Positions 53,518 through 62,763 are shown, counted from the first letter of the stretch. The stretch is 64,000 nt of DNA from an uncultured Clostridium sp. (GCA_900538475.1 UPYT01000005.1:1-64000); one strand, 5' to 3'. The notes: generated by a model from the letters alone, not told the origin. Numbers and translations: made by a program.

Positions 53518-55462
53518 CCTCCCCATTTTCATCTTTGGCATCTGTTCTGACCCCCTGCAGCAGAATCATAGGACGTGCCTCCGGCTTAAATGCCTCTACC
53601 GGCGGAATCGTTCCCACAATATTTGCTGCCAGCCAATCCATTTTCACAATCTCCTCCGGAGTCAGACTGCGTCCCTCTTCTCCTATAATTTCTCCACTCT
53701 GAGTTTCAAATTCCCCTTCAAAAATCTGGAATCTTCCTCCGCAGATAGAGGATTTCAGGAAACGGATCAGACGCTTGGTATATCTTGGCAGAGCCTCCGA
53801 GCAGATAACGTCAATCACATCTGCAGACATTCCCCACCAGTAATTCACTGCCATTTTTCCCTTCTGTCTTTCTGCATCCTGCATACCGCGGCAAATCATT
53901 TCTACCAGCTGGACATAACATTTTCCCCAGTCACAGATGGGTGTTGCCAGATTTTCCACCGTTCCGTCCGGCAGGCAGTGATAAAGGCCGAATTCCCGGG
54001 AAGCTCTCTTTGGCGTAATCGTATCATCTCCGGAAATCCAGGTAATTCCCGCCTCCTCCAGTTCCTCCCTGCTTCTGTCATTTTCCAGACCTGACCAGGT
54101 CAGGCGCACCCTGGCTCTGGGGTTGATCATTCTGGCTCCCAGGGCAAAGGCATTGATATTGGATACCCGGCCATAAATCGGATAATCCGCAATATATCCC
54201 AGCTCGTCCCCATCACACATAGCCGCCGCCAGCGCCCCCATCAAAAATTTTGCCTCATAGGTTCTGGCATAATAGGTACAGATAGAGGAGTAGGATACAT
54301 TCACAGAGCAGTTAAATACACGAATCTGAGGATTTTCCACTGCTGCCTTTACACTCTGAGCCGCCATCTGAGGAGATGTAGTGAAAATCACATTGCAGCC
54401 GGAAGCCACAGCCAGAGATATATTCTGCACCACCTGACTGTCTGTAGAGGCATTATTAAATACCACTGTCTGCAGCTTTCCTTCGTATTTCTGCTCCAAA
54501 TACATCCGTCCCAGCTCATGAGCATAAACCCAGCCAGAGCTTTCCTTGGTCTTCGGATATATAAATGCTATTTTCAACATTTCCGGCTCAATATTTTCAG
54601 AACCCTTCAGCCAGTCAAGCAGCTTTGCTGCAGGCTTTTCCTGCTCTGCGGGATTTTCTACCAGATCAATCCTGTTTCCATGAGCCTTTAAAAGCAGCTC
54701 ATCCCATATTTTATCCAAATCCCGCCGCATCTGATCTCCTGTTTTTTCCTTTACCTGGGAATAACCGAAAATCTCTACATAAACCAGAAAGGCATCGGAT
54801 GCCGTCATCTCAATATCCGGTGTCCGCTTTCCTTCAAATATCTGAACAAACAGATCATGAGCTCCCTTAAAATACATTCTCTGATCCTGATCCCACACCT
54901 GTCCCGGCTTCATTCCCATAGCCTTCAGAAGGCGGCTGTAGCTTTCCTCTCTGCTGAACCATACGTCACAGTTAAAGGATACCTGATAGAAATCCAAAAA
55001 GGCATAATACAAACGGTTGTCTGCTTCCTTACTGCGGCGGGGAAGCAGGCGGGTTACATAGGCAGGCACGCTGTAGGCATTGACATACTTCAAAACACTG
55101 ACCCGCTTATTGCCCTCCTGCACATAGTAGCGATTCATAAATTCATATGCCAGAATCGGATCGTGAATCCCCTCTTCAATCTGATAATCATAAACTCGGG
55201 CCCATTTGGCTCCAAACTCTGTCTTTTCTCCCAGAAGAGGCATAAAATTTCCTGCAAAGGCTTCTGTCCGTCCCTTTGTCTTAGTTCCCACAATCTTGCT
55301 TAAGGGCACATCAATCAGCCCTAAATTAACCTCTGAAACAATATCTGCATTGGCAAGAATATCATCCAGAACCGGAAGATAGGGATATTCGCCCTTTGCC
55401 ACCGATGCCTGGTACTGTTTGCGCCCCTGGCGCAAAGCTCCCGTGTAATCGTAAAGTGCCAT
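53480..55462 (-). CDS. Cytosolic BMP-family protein with N-terminal ParB-like segment
   Basis: 660 residues with no signal peptide or lipobox. N-terminal half (about 1-270): IDVPLSKIVGTKTKGRTEAF and MNRYYVQEGNKRVSVLKYV resemble the ParB/Srx-like fold, where a GNKR-type loop binds nucleotide. C-terminal half (about 290-600) is a BMP/Med-type periplasmic-binding fold: KIAFIYPKTKESSGWVYAHE, VIFTTSPQMAAQSVKAA, LMGALAAAM, ELGYIADYPIYGRV and FALGARMINPRA. BMP proteins usually bind nucleosides outside the cell; a cytoplasmic version fits a sensor or regulator, like Med of Bacillus. Ends with a Glu/Asp/Gly-rich tail. Between the SNF2 gene (35-bp gap) and the phosphoesterase (overlap). Function unknown. 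Confidence 0.72.
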   Translation of the reverse strand: MALYDYTGALRQGRKQYQASVAKGEYPYLPVLDDILANADIVSEVNLGLIDVPLSKIVGTKTKGRTEAFAGNFMPLLGEKTEFGAKWARVYDYQIEEGIHDPILAYEFMNRYYVQEGNKRVSVLKYVNAYSVPAYVTRLLPRRSKEADNRLYYAFLDFYQVSFNCDVWFSREESYSRLLKAMGMKPGQVWDQDQRMYFKGAHDLFVQIFEGKRTPDIEMTASDAFLVYVEIFGYSQVKEKTGDQMRRDLDKIWDELLLKAHGNRIDLVENPAEQEKPAAKLLDWLKGSENIEPEMLKIAFIYPKTKESSGWVYAHELGRMYLEQKYEGKLQTVVFNNASTDSQVVQNISLAVASGCNVIFTTSPQMAAQSVKAAVENPQIRVFNCSVNVSYSSICTYYARTYEAKFLMGALAAAMCDGDELGYIADYPIYGRVSNINAFALGARMINPRARVRLTWSGLENDRSREELEEAGITWISGDDTITPKRASREFGLYHCLPDGTVENLATPICDWGKCYVQLVEMICRGMQDAERQKGKMAVNYWWGMSADVIDVICSEALPRYTKRLIRFLKSSICGGRFQIFEGEFETQSGEIIGEEGRSLTPEEIVKMDWLAANIVGTIPPVEAFKPEARPMILLQGVRTDAKDENGEDEKGENSGTGGS

Positions 55463-55497
55463 CGCTTCTTCTCCTTTCTGCCTGTCCAGGCACTGTT

Positions 55498-58400
55498 TTA
55501 TGACAGCAGCTTCAACAGCTCCTCTTTTGTAAGAGAGGACAGGGAAAGCCTTTCCCCGGAAATAATCTGATCTGCCAGATTTTTCTTCTGCGCCTGCAGC
55601 TTCATTATATTTTCTTCAATGGTATCCTTCATAATCATCTGGAACACTGTTACCTGCTTTTCCTGGCCAATTCGATGGGTTCTGTCGGTTGCCTGATTCT
55701 GGGCTGCTGCATTCCACCAGGGATCATAATGAATCACCATATCTGCCGCTGTCAGGTTCAGCCCTGTTCCTCCCGCCTTCAGAGAAATCAGAAAAACAGG
55801 AACGCTGTCTGTCTGAAAGGCCCCTGCCATGCGTATTCTTTCCTCCTTGGAGGTTCCTCCTGTCAGCAGATAATAGGAAATCCCCTCCTTTTTCAGGCGT
55901 TTTTCAATCACCTCCAGCATAGAGGTGAACTGAGAAAATACCAACATTTTATGGCCGCCCTCAATTCCTCCGGAAATCAGCTCCATACAGGTATCCAGCT
56001 TTGCAGAGCCGCCTCTGTACTTCTGAAAGCAGAGGGAAGGATCGCAGCAAATCTGTCTCAATCTTGTCATCTGCGCCAGAATCTGCAGCCGCTCGCTTCC
56101 TCCAAAATCACCATCCAAATCCTCCAAATACCGCTTCAGCTGCAGCGCCTGTGCATTATAAAGGGTCTGCTGCTCTGTCTCTGCCCTGGAATAAACCACA
56201 GTTTCCAGCTTCTCCGGCAGATCCTTTAGCACATCCTTTTTCAGACGTCTCAGGAGAAACGCCCCCGTCAGCCTTTTCAGAGTCTCCACAGCCGTCTGAT
56301 CCCCGTCCTTTGCCACCGGATTCTCAAAACGCTTTTTAAATTCTCCATAGGAAAACAGAAATCCCGGCATCAGATAGTCAAAAATACTCCAAAATTCACT
56401 AAGCCTGTTCTCAATAGGAGTTCCTGTCAGGGCAAACCTGGTTCTCGAGGAAATCATCTTGACTGCACGGGCCGTCTGGGTGGACGGATTTTTAATATAC
56501 TGCGCTTCATCAATAATCTGAAAACGGAAGGAAATCCCTTCATAAAAAGGCAAATCCCGTTTCAGAAGATCATAGGACGTAATATAAATCTGCGGCTTCT
56601 CCCCGACATTTCCTGCGTGGGCCGCTGCAAGAATTTCCTGTCGTTCCCCGGCAGCTCCTGTCACAGTCTGCACCTTCAACTCCGGCGCAAACCGGTTAAT
56701 CTCATTTTCCCAGTTGTACACCAGAGAAGCCGGACAGACAATCAGAAAACGGCTGGCCTGGTTTTTCTGGGCCTCATCCAATAAAAGTGCAATCACCTGA
56801 ACGGTCTTTCCAAGTCCCATGTCATCTGCCAGAATTCCGCCAAAGCCATAGCTGTCCAGGGTTTTCATCCAATAAAAGCCTGTTTTCTGATAACTGCGCA
56901 GTACACTGCGCATAGACACAGGAATCTCAAAATCTCCGTCCTCCACAGACTTCATTCCTCTGACAACAGCCTTGAACAGGTTATCCCTGTAAAAGGTAAT
57001 CCCATTTCCATCTTTCAAAATACTGTCCAGATACAAAGCCCGGTACATGGGGATCCGAAAGGTGCCGGACTCCTCCTTCTCCTGTTCTGCCGACATACCG
57101 TTGATCATTTTTGCAACTGTAAAAATCCCTGCGTCTCCCAGCTGGAGAAATTCTCCCGTTTTCAGTCGGTAATAGGGCTTTTTCGGCTGATAATTTTTTA
57201 AAAGCTGCTGAAGCTGGGCCTGCGTCATTCCCTCTGCCTCCACATGAAGCTCCAGCCAGTTTCCCATAGTCTGAACCCCCACCTGCACCCTCGGCGGCGG
57301 AAGAATCCTGATTTTTTCAGCTTCCTCTGACACAAAAACTGTTCCCAGCTCCATAAATTCTGCCATACCCTCGCTAAGGAGCCGGTACATAGCTTCTTCA
57401 TCATCCCGAATCAGAAGAGTTTCCCCGCTTTCATCACGGTATTTAAAATATCTGGTAATTGCCTGACTGATTCTGAATTCTCCCGGAACGTCACGGCAAA
57501 TGGTTCTTGGCACCTTCTCATCTTCTACTGGCTGAAACGAAAAATCTCCGTAAGAAAGCACCGGCTTCATGGTAATTTCTCCCGGTCTTGGGCTGTCAAA
57601 TGAAAAAGTTGCTTTTAATTCCTGAGGCCGATACTGTTCCAAATCCACATCCTTAATATTCATACTGGTATAAGGGAGAATTTTCTGAAGCACTCTCTCA
57701 TAAAACAATGGAATATCCCTATCCTGAACAGTCAGTGTATGACTTCTTTTGTCTTTTAAAACCTGCTCTAAAAAACTTCCCATCTGCCTGGAGGCTTCTC
57801 CCTCCAGACACACGAAACGCGTTCTGTCTCCTACATACCAGCAGTCTTCTCCCGGAAAACCATAGGTATCCGGATCCACAGAAACCTGAATGCCGTCTCT
57901 GCCTGCACGGCAGATATCCACAGAAACTGCAAAAGGAAGGGTCTCTGTCCCCTCTTTTCCGGAATGGCTCACCGTCACCTGTGCAGATGCCCCGGAGGAA
58001 AACTCTACCTCAAGAGTCTGTCCTTCCATCAGCCTGAAAAACCGCTCCCGGTTAGCACGGCTTAAATTCAGCTGTCTCAGCCCCTGTACTGTTGCAAAGG
58101 TGCTTCTGCGAAACTGCTCATAATGTTCCTGATACACATGAACCAGCTCTGCCAGAAGCATACAAAGAGGTCTGTCCTCTTCTGCAAACGCATAAATGCT
58201 GTGATGAAAGGTCAGCTGTTTTCCGTAGGAGACACTGGCGCCACTGTCGATTGCCTGTACAAAGGCTATCAAATCCCGAAGCACATAAAACCGCGATCTG
58301 CCCAGCTTAAACTCAACAGATACTTCATTATTTTTTAGAATCAGACGAGGAATCAGACGAATCTGTCCTTCCTCCTGCTCCCGGATAATCTGAGCCACCT

Positions 58401-58686
58401 CACGATTCGTGTATTCCCGAATCATAGTTCGAATTTCCTGGGATGTAGATACAGGCTTTCCTGTTTCTACTGCCAATTCCTTCTGCCATTTATCCCATAC
58501 CAGCTTCGCGTGAGCACACATTCCGTGAAAAGAATTTCCCTTTACACAAGAACAAGAGTAGTCGCGAATCTGACTACCCTTGACATAAAGGCGCACCTGA
58601 TAAGAACTGCCTTCATCCTCAACAGATGCCTGCAGCCCCATCTCTCCTTTCCAGAAGGTGCTGGTTCTGAAATTGGTTATTTCCAT
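55498..58686 (-). CDS. SWIM-domain SNF2-family helicase/ATPase
   Basis: 1,062 residues from ATG 58686 (GGAGG upstream); an upstream ATG at 58767 lies in the repeat array and is not family-like. A SWIM zinc motif occurs early (YSCSCVKGNSFHGMCAHAKL, CxC...CxH). A long middle region follows (about 150-620), then the SNF2 motor: GGILADDMGLGKTVQVI (motifs Q/I), IIDEAQYIKN (DEAQ box), ALTGTPIENRLSEFWSIFDY, and, in the C lobe, LISLKAGGTGLNLTAAD and ATDRTHRIGQ. Such proteins translocate on double-stranded DNA to remodel protein-DNA or polymerase complexes. First gene of a probable operon. Some SNF2 proteins belong to phage-defence systems, but no defence partner is evident here. Confidence 0.92.
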   Translation of the reverse strand: MEITNFRTSTFWKGEMGLQASVEDEGSSYQVRLYVKGSQIRDYSCSCVKGNSFHGMCAHAKLVWDKWQKELAVETGKPVSTSQEIRTMIREYTNREVAQIIREQEEGQIRLIPRLILKNNEVSVEFKLGRSRFYVLRDLIAFVQAIDSGASVSYGKQLTFHHSIYAFAEEDRPLCMLLAELVHVYQEHYEQFRRSTFATVQGLRQLNLSRANRERFFRLMEGQTLEVEFSSGASAQVTVSHSGKEGTETLPFAVSVDICRAGRDGIQVSVDPDTYGFPGEDCWYVGDRTRFVCLEGEASRQMGSFLEQVLKDKRSHTLTVQDRDIPLFYERVLQKILPYTSMNIKDVDLEQYRPQELKATFSFDSPRPGEITMKPVLSYGDFSFQPVEDEKVPRTICRDVPGEFRISQAITRYFKYRDESGETLLIRDDEEAMYRLLSEGMAEFMELGTVFVSEEAEKIRILPPPRVQVGVQTMGNWLELHVEAEGMTQAQLQQLLKNYQPKKPYYRLKTGEFLQLGDAGIFTVAKMINGMSAEQEKEESGTFRIPMYRALYLDSILKDGNGITFYRDNLFKAVVRGMKSVEDGDFEIPVSMRSVLRSYQKTGFYWMKTLDSYGFGGILADDMGLGKTVQVIALLLDEAQKNQASRFLIVCPASLVYNWENEINRFAPELKVQTVTGAAGERQEILAAAHAGNVGEKPQIYITSYDLLKRDLPFYEGISFRFQIIDEAQYIKNPSTQTARAVKMISSRTRFALTGTPIENRLSEFWSIFDYLMPGFLFSYGEFKKRFENPVAKDGDQTAVETLKRLTGAFLLRRLKKDVLKDLPEKLETVVYSRAETEQQTLYNAQALQLKRYLEDLDGDFGGSERLQILAQMTRLRQICCDPSLCFQKYRGGSAKLDTCMELISGGIEGGHKMLVFSQFTSMLEVIEKRLKKEGISYYLLTGGTSKEERIRMAGAFQTDSVPVFLISLKAGGTGLNLTAADMVIHYDPWWNAAAQNQATDRTHRIGQEKQVTVFQMIMKDTIEENIMKLQAQKKNLADQIISGERLSLSSLTKEELLKLLS

Positions 58687-58721
58687 ATACACGCCTCCGG
58701 TTCCTACTGATTTTCCGGTCA

Positions 58722-59210
58722 CTTCCCGCTCCTGACGCACTCCCAGCTCGATTCCGCTTCGCTTCATCTCGCTGCGCGGGCTCCGCCCTATAAAAGAAGA
58801 CCTCCGGCCTGCTCTACGTGAGCATGCTCACTCCGCTCTGGGCTCTTCCCGCTCCTGACGCACTCCCAGCTCGATTCCGCTTCGCTTCATCTCGCTGCGC
58901 GGGCTCCGCCCTATAAAAGAAGACCTCCGGCCTGCTCTACGTGAGCATGCTCACTCCGCTCTGGGCTCTTCCCGCTCCTGACGCACTCCCAGCTCGATTC
59001 CGCTTCGCTTCATCTCGCTGCGCGGGCTCCGCCCTATAAAAGAAGACCTCCGGCCTGCTCTACGTGAGCATGCTCACTCCGCTCTGGGCTCTTCCCGCTC
59101 CTGACGCACTCCCAGCTCGATTCCGCTTCGCTTCATCTCGCTGCGCGGGCTCCGCCCTATAAAAGAAGACCTCCGGCCTGCTCTACGTGAGCATGCTCAC
59201 TCCGCTCTGG
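58722..59210. repeat. Four perfect 123-bp tandem repeats
   Basis: Units start at 58722, 58845, 58968 and 59091 (each CTTCCCGCTCCTGACGCAC) and appear identical. Each carries the 14-bp perfect palindrome GTGAGCATGCTCAC (58818-58831 in unit 1), a GGGCTCCGCCC hairpin and AAAAGAAGACCTCC, one arm of the argS terminator. Only the last unit has the opposite arm beside it. Fills most of the 559-bp gap between argS and the SNF2 gene. No protein-coding unit recognised. Confidence 0.95.
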
Positions 59211-59226
59211 CTGGAGGTCTTCTTTT
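59161..59226 (-). terminator. argS terminator
   Basis: 14-bp perfect stem: GGAGGTCTTCTTTT (59213-59226 on plus) with AAAAGAAGACCTCC (59161-59174), the loop holding the GTGAGCATGCTCAC palindrome. On the minus strand the stem ends in TTTT. It lies 20 bp past the argS stop; its far arm is duplicated in the tandem array. Confidence 0.8.
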
Positions 59227-59245
59227 GCACGTCAGGGCTGTAACG

Positions 59246-61051
59246 TCACATCCGTTCGGGGGCTTCGAAGCCTAATACCTGGATGCAGGTGGTAAGAACA
59301 TCTTTTACCAGGGTGATCAGACGAATCCAGCTGGCCTGACGGGCCTTATCTTCCTCTGCGAGAATTCTGGTATCGTGGTAAAAGCTGTTGAATGCGTTGG
59401 ATAAATCAAAGATATACTGACAGATCTTATGAGGCGCAGTCTCTGCAAAAGCATTTTCCATTACCTCATTATATTTTGCCAGTTCTAACATCAGTGCCTT
59501 TTCTCCGCTGCCGGACGGCGCAAGAACAGCAGAAGCCTCAGCTTCTTCCTGCTTCTGATCCAGATATTTGCCCAAAATGGATTTGATCCGGACAATCGTG
59601 TACAGAATATAAGGACCTGTATTTCCCTCAAAAGAAATAAAGCGCTCTAAGTCAAATACATAATCCTTTGCAGCCTGGTTGGAAAGATCTCCGTACTTTA
59701 ATGCAGCCAGTCCCACAACCTTGGCTGTTTCTCTCGCTTCATCCTCAGATACCGTGCGGTTTTCCATAATTCTGGCATAAACAGCCTCATCAATATCTGC
59801 AATCAGATGCTCCAGACGCATAACGCCGCCGTCTCTGGTCTTAAAGGGCTTGCCGTCTCTGCCGTTCATAGTACCAAAGCCAATATGGATCATCGGGGTT
59901 TCCGGCTTTACATATCCAGCCTTTTTCGCTACACGGAATACCTGGGTAAAATGCAGCTCCTGGCGCTTGTCTGTAATATAAATATATTTTACCGGCGCAA
60001 AATCCTTTTCTCTCTCCAGAATCGTTCCCAAATCTGAAGTAGCATAAAGAGCTGCTCCGTCTGATTTGCGGACAATACAGGGAGGCAGTTCCTTAGAATC
60101 TGTTGGCTCTGCAATATCTACAACCAGAGCGCCCTGACTTTCATAAGCCAGCCCCTTATCCTGCAGATCCTGAATCAGCCAGGGGATATACGGCTCTGCA
60201 TCGCTTTCTCCCTTCCACAAATCAAAATGTACGTCCAGATTTCCGTAGTTTCTCTTTAAATCTGCCAGAGAAACATTCATAATGTGTTTCCAAATTGCAG
60301 TAAAGGGTGCGTAACCGTTCTGCAGCTTAAAGGTTGCAGTCTGAGCACGCTCCTTAAAGCACTCATCCTCTTTTGCCTTTTTGCTGGCAGTAGGATAAAT
60401 GTCCTCTAACTCACTGATGGTAAAAGGCGGCTCTGTCGGGTATTCTCCAGTATAAGATTCATCAAAATACACCAGCTCTGGCTTTCTGTCCCGCAGTTCC
60501 TCGATAATCAGTCCCATCTGCAATCCCCAGTCTCCCAGATGAACATCGCCCACCATATGATATCCCAAGAAATTTCCCATCCGACGAATGCTTTCTCCAA
60601 TAACTGCAGAACGAAGATGTCCCACATGCAGAGGCTTTGCCACATTGGCTCCGCCGTAATCCACAATAATGGTTTCTCCATGACCAATTTCATCCAGCCC
60701 CAGCTTCGGAGCCTGAGTCATACCTTCCATATACTCTGCCAGATATAGGGAATTGACACGAAGATTGATAAATCCCGGCATTACTGCATTGACATCCTCA
60801 TCCAGAAAAACAGGAGTTTCTCCTGCAGCAGCTCTCACACTGCACTGCTCCTTCAGCTTTGCAACTACATCTGAAGCAATATCAATCGGTTTCTTTTTAT
60901 AGGCTTTTGCAGCTGCCATAGCGCCATTGCACTGATATTCACAGAGATCCGGGCGGTTTGACAATACCACCTTGGCATAAGATTCCTCATACCCACAGCC
61001 GGCAAATGCCGTCTTCATTTCATCAGCAATCAAATCAAGAAATTTTTTCAC
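59246..61051 (-). CDS. argS: Arginyl-tRNA synthetase
   Basis: 601 residues, class I synthetase. N-terminal Add-1-type domain; VDYGGANVAKPLHVGHLRSA contains the HIGH motif (HVGH); GDVHLGDWGLQMGLI follows, then RKSDGAALYATSDLGTI, the place where many ArgRS proteins lack a standard KMSK. It ends with a DALR anticodon domain, EVMENAFAETAPHKICQYIFDLSNAFNSFY. It charges tRNA-Arg. Single gene with a strong promoter and a terminator; no T-box leader is visible in the roughly 95-nt leader. Confidence 0.97.
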   Translation of the reverse strand: MKKFLDLIADEMKTAFAGCGYEESYAKVVLSNRPDLCEYQCNGAMAAAKAYKKKPIDIASDVVAKLKEQCSVRAAAGETPVFLDEDVNAVMPGFINLRVNSLYLAEYMEGMTQAPKLGLDEIGHGETIIVDYGGANVAKPLHVGHLRSAVIGESIRRMGNFLGYHMVGDVHLGDWGLQMGLIIEELRDRKPELVYFDESYTGEYPTEPPFTISELEDIYPTASKKAKEDECFKERAQTATFKLQNGYAPFTAIWKHIMNVSLADLKRNYGNLDVHFDLWKGESDAEPYIPWLIQDLQDKGLAYESQGALVVDIAEPTDSKELPPCIVRKSDGAALYATSDLGTILEREKDFAPVKYIYITDKRQELHFTQVFRVAKKAGYVKPETPMIHIGFGTMNGRDGKPFKTRDGGVMRLEHLIADIDEAVYARIMENRTVSEDEARETAKVVGLAALKYGDLSNQAAKDYVFDLERFISFEGNTGPYILYTIVRIKSILGKYLDQKQEEAEASAVLAPSGSGEKALMLELAKYNEVMENAFAETAPHKICQYIFDLSNAFNSFYHDTRILAEEDKARQASWIRLITLVKDVLTTCIQVLGFEAPERM

Positions 61052-61145
61052 GTTTCCTGTCTCCTTTTATTCCATTCCTGCCGTCTTCTGATGACTGAAA
61101 TCCAACTCCAGACATACGGCTCTTTTCCTTAGAAACTGATCTATT

Positions 61146-61174
61146 ATTATAAAGGAATTTCAAAAAAAATTCAA
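61146..61174 (-). promoter_or_regulatory. argS promoter
   Basis: TTGAAT (61174-61169), 17-bp spacer, TATAAT (61151-61146). Confidence 0.8.
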
Positions 61175-61323
61175 GTCATTCAGAACTTACATTTCCCTGT
61201 TTTCCTGATAGATTTCCTGATTGTTTTCCTGAATTCTCTGAATCTGCTCCAAAGAAAGGGTGTCCCTCTGCCTTATACAGAAACTAACCGCTATCCCCCA
61301 AAATACAAACGCTTCACTGGCAT

Positions 61324-61476
61324 GGAATGCAGAATTTGGCTTTTCCTGTCGAAAATGCAAAATCCCACACCCAGATTGTGCAGAATCCAGCCTTTCTACT
61401 CCTAAATACCAAAACCCATACTCAAATTGTGCAGAATCCAACTTTTCCGCCTCTAAATGCAAAAAACCGCCTCGGC
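61324..61476 (-). repeat. 51-bp tandem repeat array B (same family as array A)
   Basis: Three diverged units aligned on TGCAGAAT with starts at 61324, 61375 and 61426 (exactly 51 bp apart). On the minus strand each reads in the frame used at array A: LDSAQFEYGFWYLGVERLD, then SAQSGCGILHFRQEKPN. It begins right after the efp terminator, just as array A begins after a terminator. The open frame spans 61187-61744 but has no credible start of its own outside efp. The remaining gap to argS (61187-61323) has only the frame's tail. Confidence 0.8.
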
Positions 61477-61497
61477 CAAGGCCGAAGCGGTTTTTGC
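61459..61497 (-). terminator. efp intrinsic terminator
   Basis: Stem GCAAAAACCGC-TCGGCC with GGCCGA-GCGGTTTTTTGC, loop AA, one G-T pair; 17 bp past the efp stop. The flanking TGCATTT belongs to the repeat-array consensus. Confidence 0.85.
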
Positions 61498-61514
61498 ATT
61501 TATCTGCTTTAAAA

Positions 61515-62072
61515 TTATGCTCTGGAAAGATACTCACCAGTACGGGTATCAATCTTAATCTTATCGCCGTTATCCACAAATAAGGGAACGTATACGGTAG
61601 CGCCTGTTTCAACAACAGCCGGCTTGGTTGCGCCCTGTGCGGTATCGCCCTTGAAGCCCGGCTCTGTGCTGGTAATCTCCAGCTCAACGAACAGCGGAGC
61701 CTCAACAGAGAATACTTTTCCGTTGTAAGAGCAAACCTTAACAACTTCGTTCTCTTTTACAAACTTCAGAGCATCGCCAATCACATCGGGAGTCAGAGCG
61801 ATCTGCTCGTAGTTGTCCATGTTCATGAAGTTGAATAAATCACCATCTGCATACAGATACTGCATGTCTACACGGTCAATTCTTGCAGACGGGAACTTCT
61901 CAGTCGGACGGAAGGTTCTCTCTACTACGGAACCGGTCATAACGTTTTTGATTTTGGTTCTTACGAATGCAGCACCCTTGCCCGGCTTAACGTGCTGGAA
62001 CTCTACGATCTGATATACTGCACCCTCGATTTCCAGGGTAATGCCGTTTCTAAAATCACCTGCTGAAATCAT
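61515..62072 (-). CDS. efp: Translation elongation factor P
   Basis: 185 residues, full length. KOW-like domain I with the tip loop [10 protein letters not shown] carrying Lys32 (the residue modified in many bacteria), then two OB domains: [24 protein letters not shown] and, at the end, [19 protein letters not shown] relieves ribosome stalling at polyproline. Followed by its terminator and array B; its promoter lies between it and a MITE copy. Confidence 0.97.
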   Translation of the reverse strand: MISAGDFRNGITLEIEGAVYQIVEFQHVKPGKGAAFVRTKIKNVMTGSVVERTFRPTEKFPSARIDRVDMQYLYADGDLFNFMNMDNYEQIALTPDVIGDALKFVKENEVVKVCSYNGKVFSVEAPLFVELEITSTEPGFKGDTAQGATKPAVVETGATVYVPLFVDNGDKIKIDTRTGEYLSRA

Positions 62073-62123
62073 GTGATATTCCTCCTTGAATTTACGTACT
62101 GTTTTACGCGATTAATCTATTCT

Positions 62124-62152
62124 ATAATATAATAAAAGATACGTTTTTTCAA
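62124..62152 (-). promoter_or_regulatory. efp promoter
   Basis: TTGAAA (62152-62147), 17-bp spacer, TATTAT (62129-62124). About 50 nt of leader to the efp ATG. Confidence 0.75.
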
Positions 62153-62173
62153 CCTTTTTTTTTCGTCTCCTAA

Positions 62174-62315
62174 AAATCCCCGTATCAGTTCAGCCCTGCA
62201 AAGGTTCAAACAGAAAAATGCGTTGAAAACTTATTTTCATAAGGCAGACGCCCGCTTCCTCTTGTTCCCCTGTAAAGGGGCAAAAAGATATATGGCAGAA
62301 CCGTTAGAAATCCTC
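62174..62315. mobile_element. MITE-like element, copy 4 (shortened)
   Basis: 126 bp (62182-62307) with ends GTATCAGTTCAGCCCTGC and ATGGCAGAACCGTTAG. It is flanked by AAATCCCC (62174-62181) and AAATCCTC (62308-62315), an 8-bp duplication with one change. The inner GCGTTGAAAACTTATTTTCA matches the hairpin of copies 1 and 3, in copy-3 orientation; one side of that hairpin is deleted. Sits between aroQ and the efp promoter, 14 bp from the aroQ stop. Confidence 0.78.
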
Positions 62316-62328
62316 AGCTGGAAAAAAA

Positions 62329-62763
62329 TTATCCCTCTTCTCCTGTTAGATAATCCATCGCCAGATCATAGCCCCGAAGTCCAAGCCCCACAATCTGTCC
62401 GGTGCAGACCGGAGCAGTCACAGACGTATGGCGGAACTCTTCCCGCTTATGAACATTGGAAATATGAACCTCAATAATCGGCACCTGAATGGATGCCAGA
62501 GCATCCCGCACGGCGTAGCTATAGTGGGTAAATGCTCCTGGATTAATAATAATTCCCTCTACACCTGTATGGTATGCCTCCTGAATCTTGTCAATCAATC
62601 CGCCCTCACAGTTGCTCTGAAAAACCTCCAGCTCATGTCCCTCAGCGGCAGCCTTTTCCTCCAGATGCTTCACCAGCCATTCATAATCCCTGGTTCCGTA
62701 AATTCCCTTTTCCCGAATGCCCAGGAAATTCAAATTTGGTCCGTTTAAAACAAGAAGCTTCAT
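62329..62763 (-). CDS. aroQ: 3-dehydroquinate dehydratase, type II
   Basis: 144 residues. Type II dehydroquinase motifs: VLNGPNLNFLGIREKGIYG with the catalytic Tyr loop, FQSNCEGGLIDKI, IINPGAFTHYSYAVRDAL and EVHISNVHKREEFRHTSV. It makes 3-dehydroshikimate in the aromatic pathway. Its ATG shares a base with the aroK stop, so the two are translationally coupled. Confidence 0.97.
   Translation of the reverse strand: MKLLVLNGPNLNFLGIREKGIYGTRDYEWLVKHLEEKAAAEGHELEVFQSNCEGGLIDKIQEAYHTGVEGIIINPGAFTHYSYAVRDALASIQVPIIEVHISNVHKREEFRHTSVTAPVCTGQIVGLGLRGYDLAMDYLTGEEG

Noticed and set aside
55498..58686. SNF2 helicase as part of a phage-defence system (DISARM- or Zorya-like)
   Set aside because: No methylase, PLD, DUF1998 or ZorAB partners nearby; the SWIM-type SNF2 proteins are common chromosomal genes in Firmicutes.
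58687..58767. N-terminal extension of the SNF2 protein from the ATG at 58767
   Set aside because: The extension is made of tandem-repeat sequence, while ATG 58686 has a GGAGG site and a family-like start.
61187..61744. A 185-residue gene overlapping efp on the same strand
   Set aside because: Its first 75 codons lie inside efp in another frame and the efp terminator interrupts it. Only the repeat part is reported, as a possible coding repeat.
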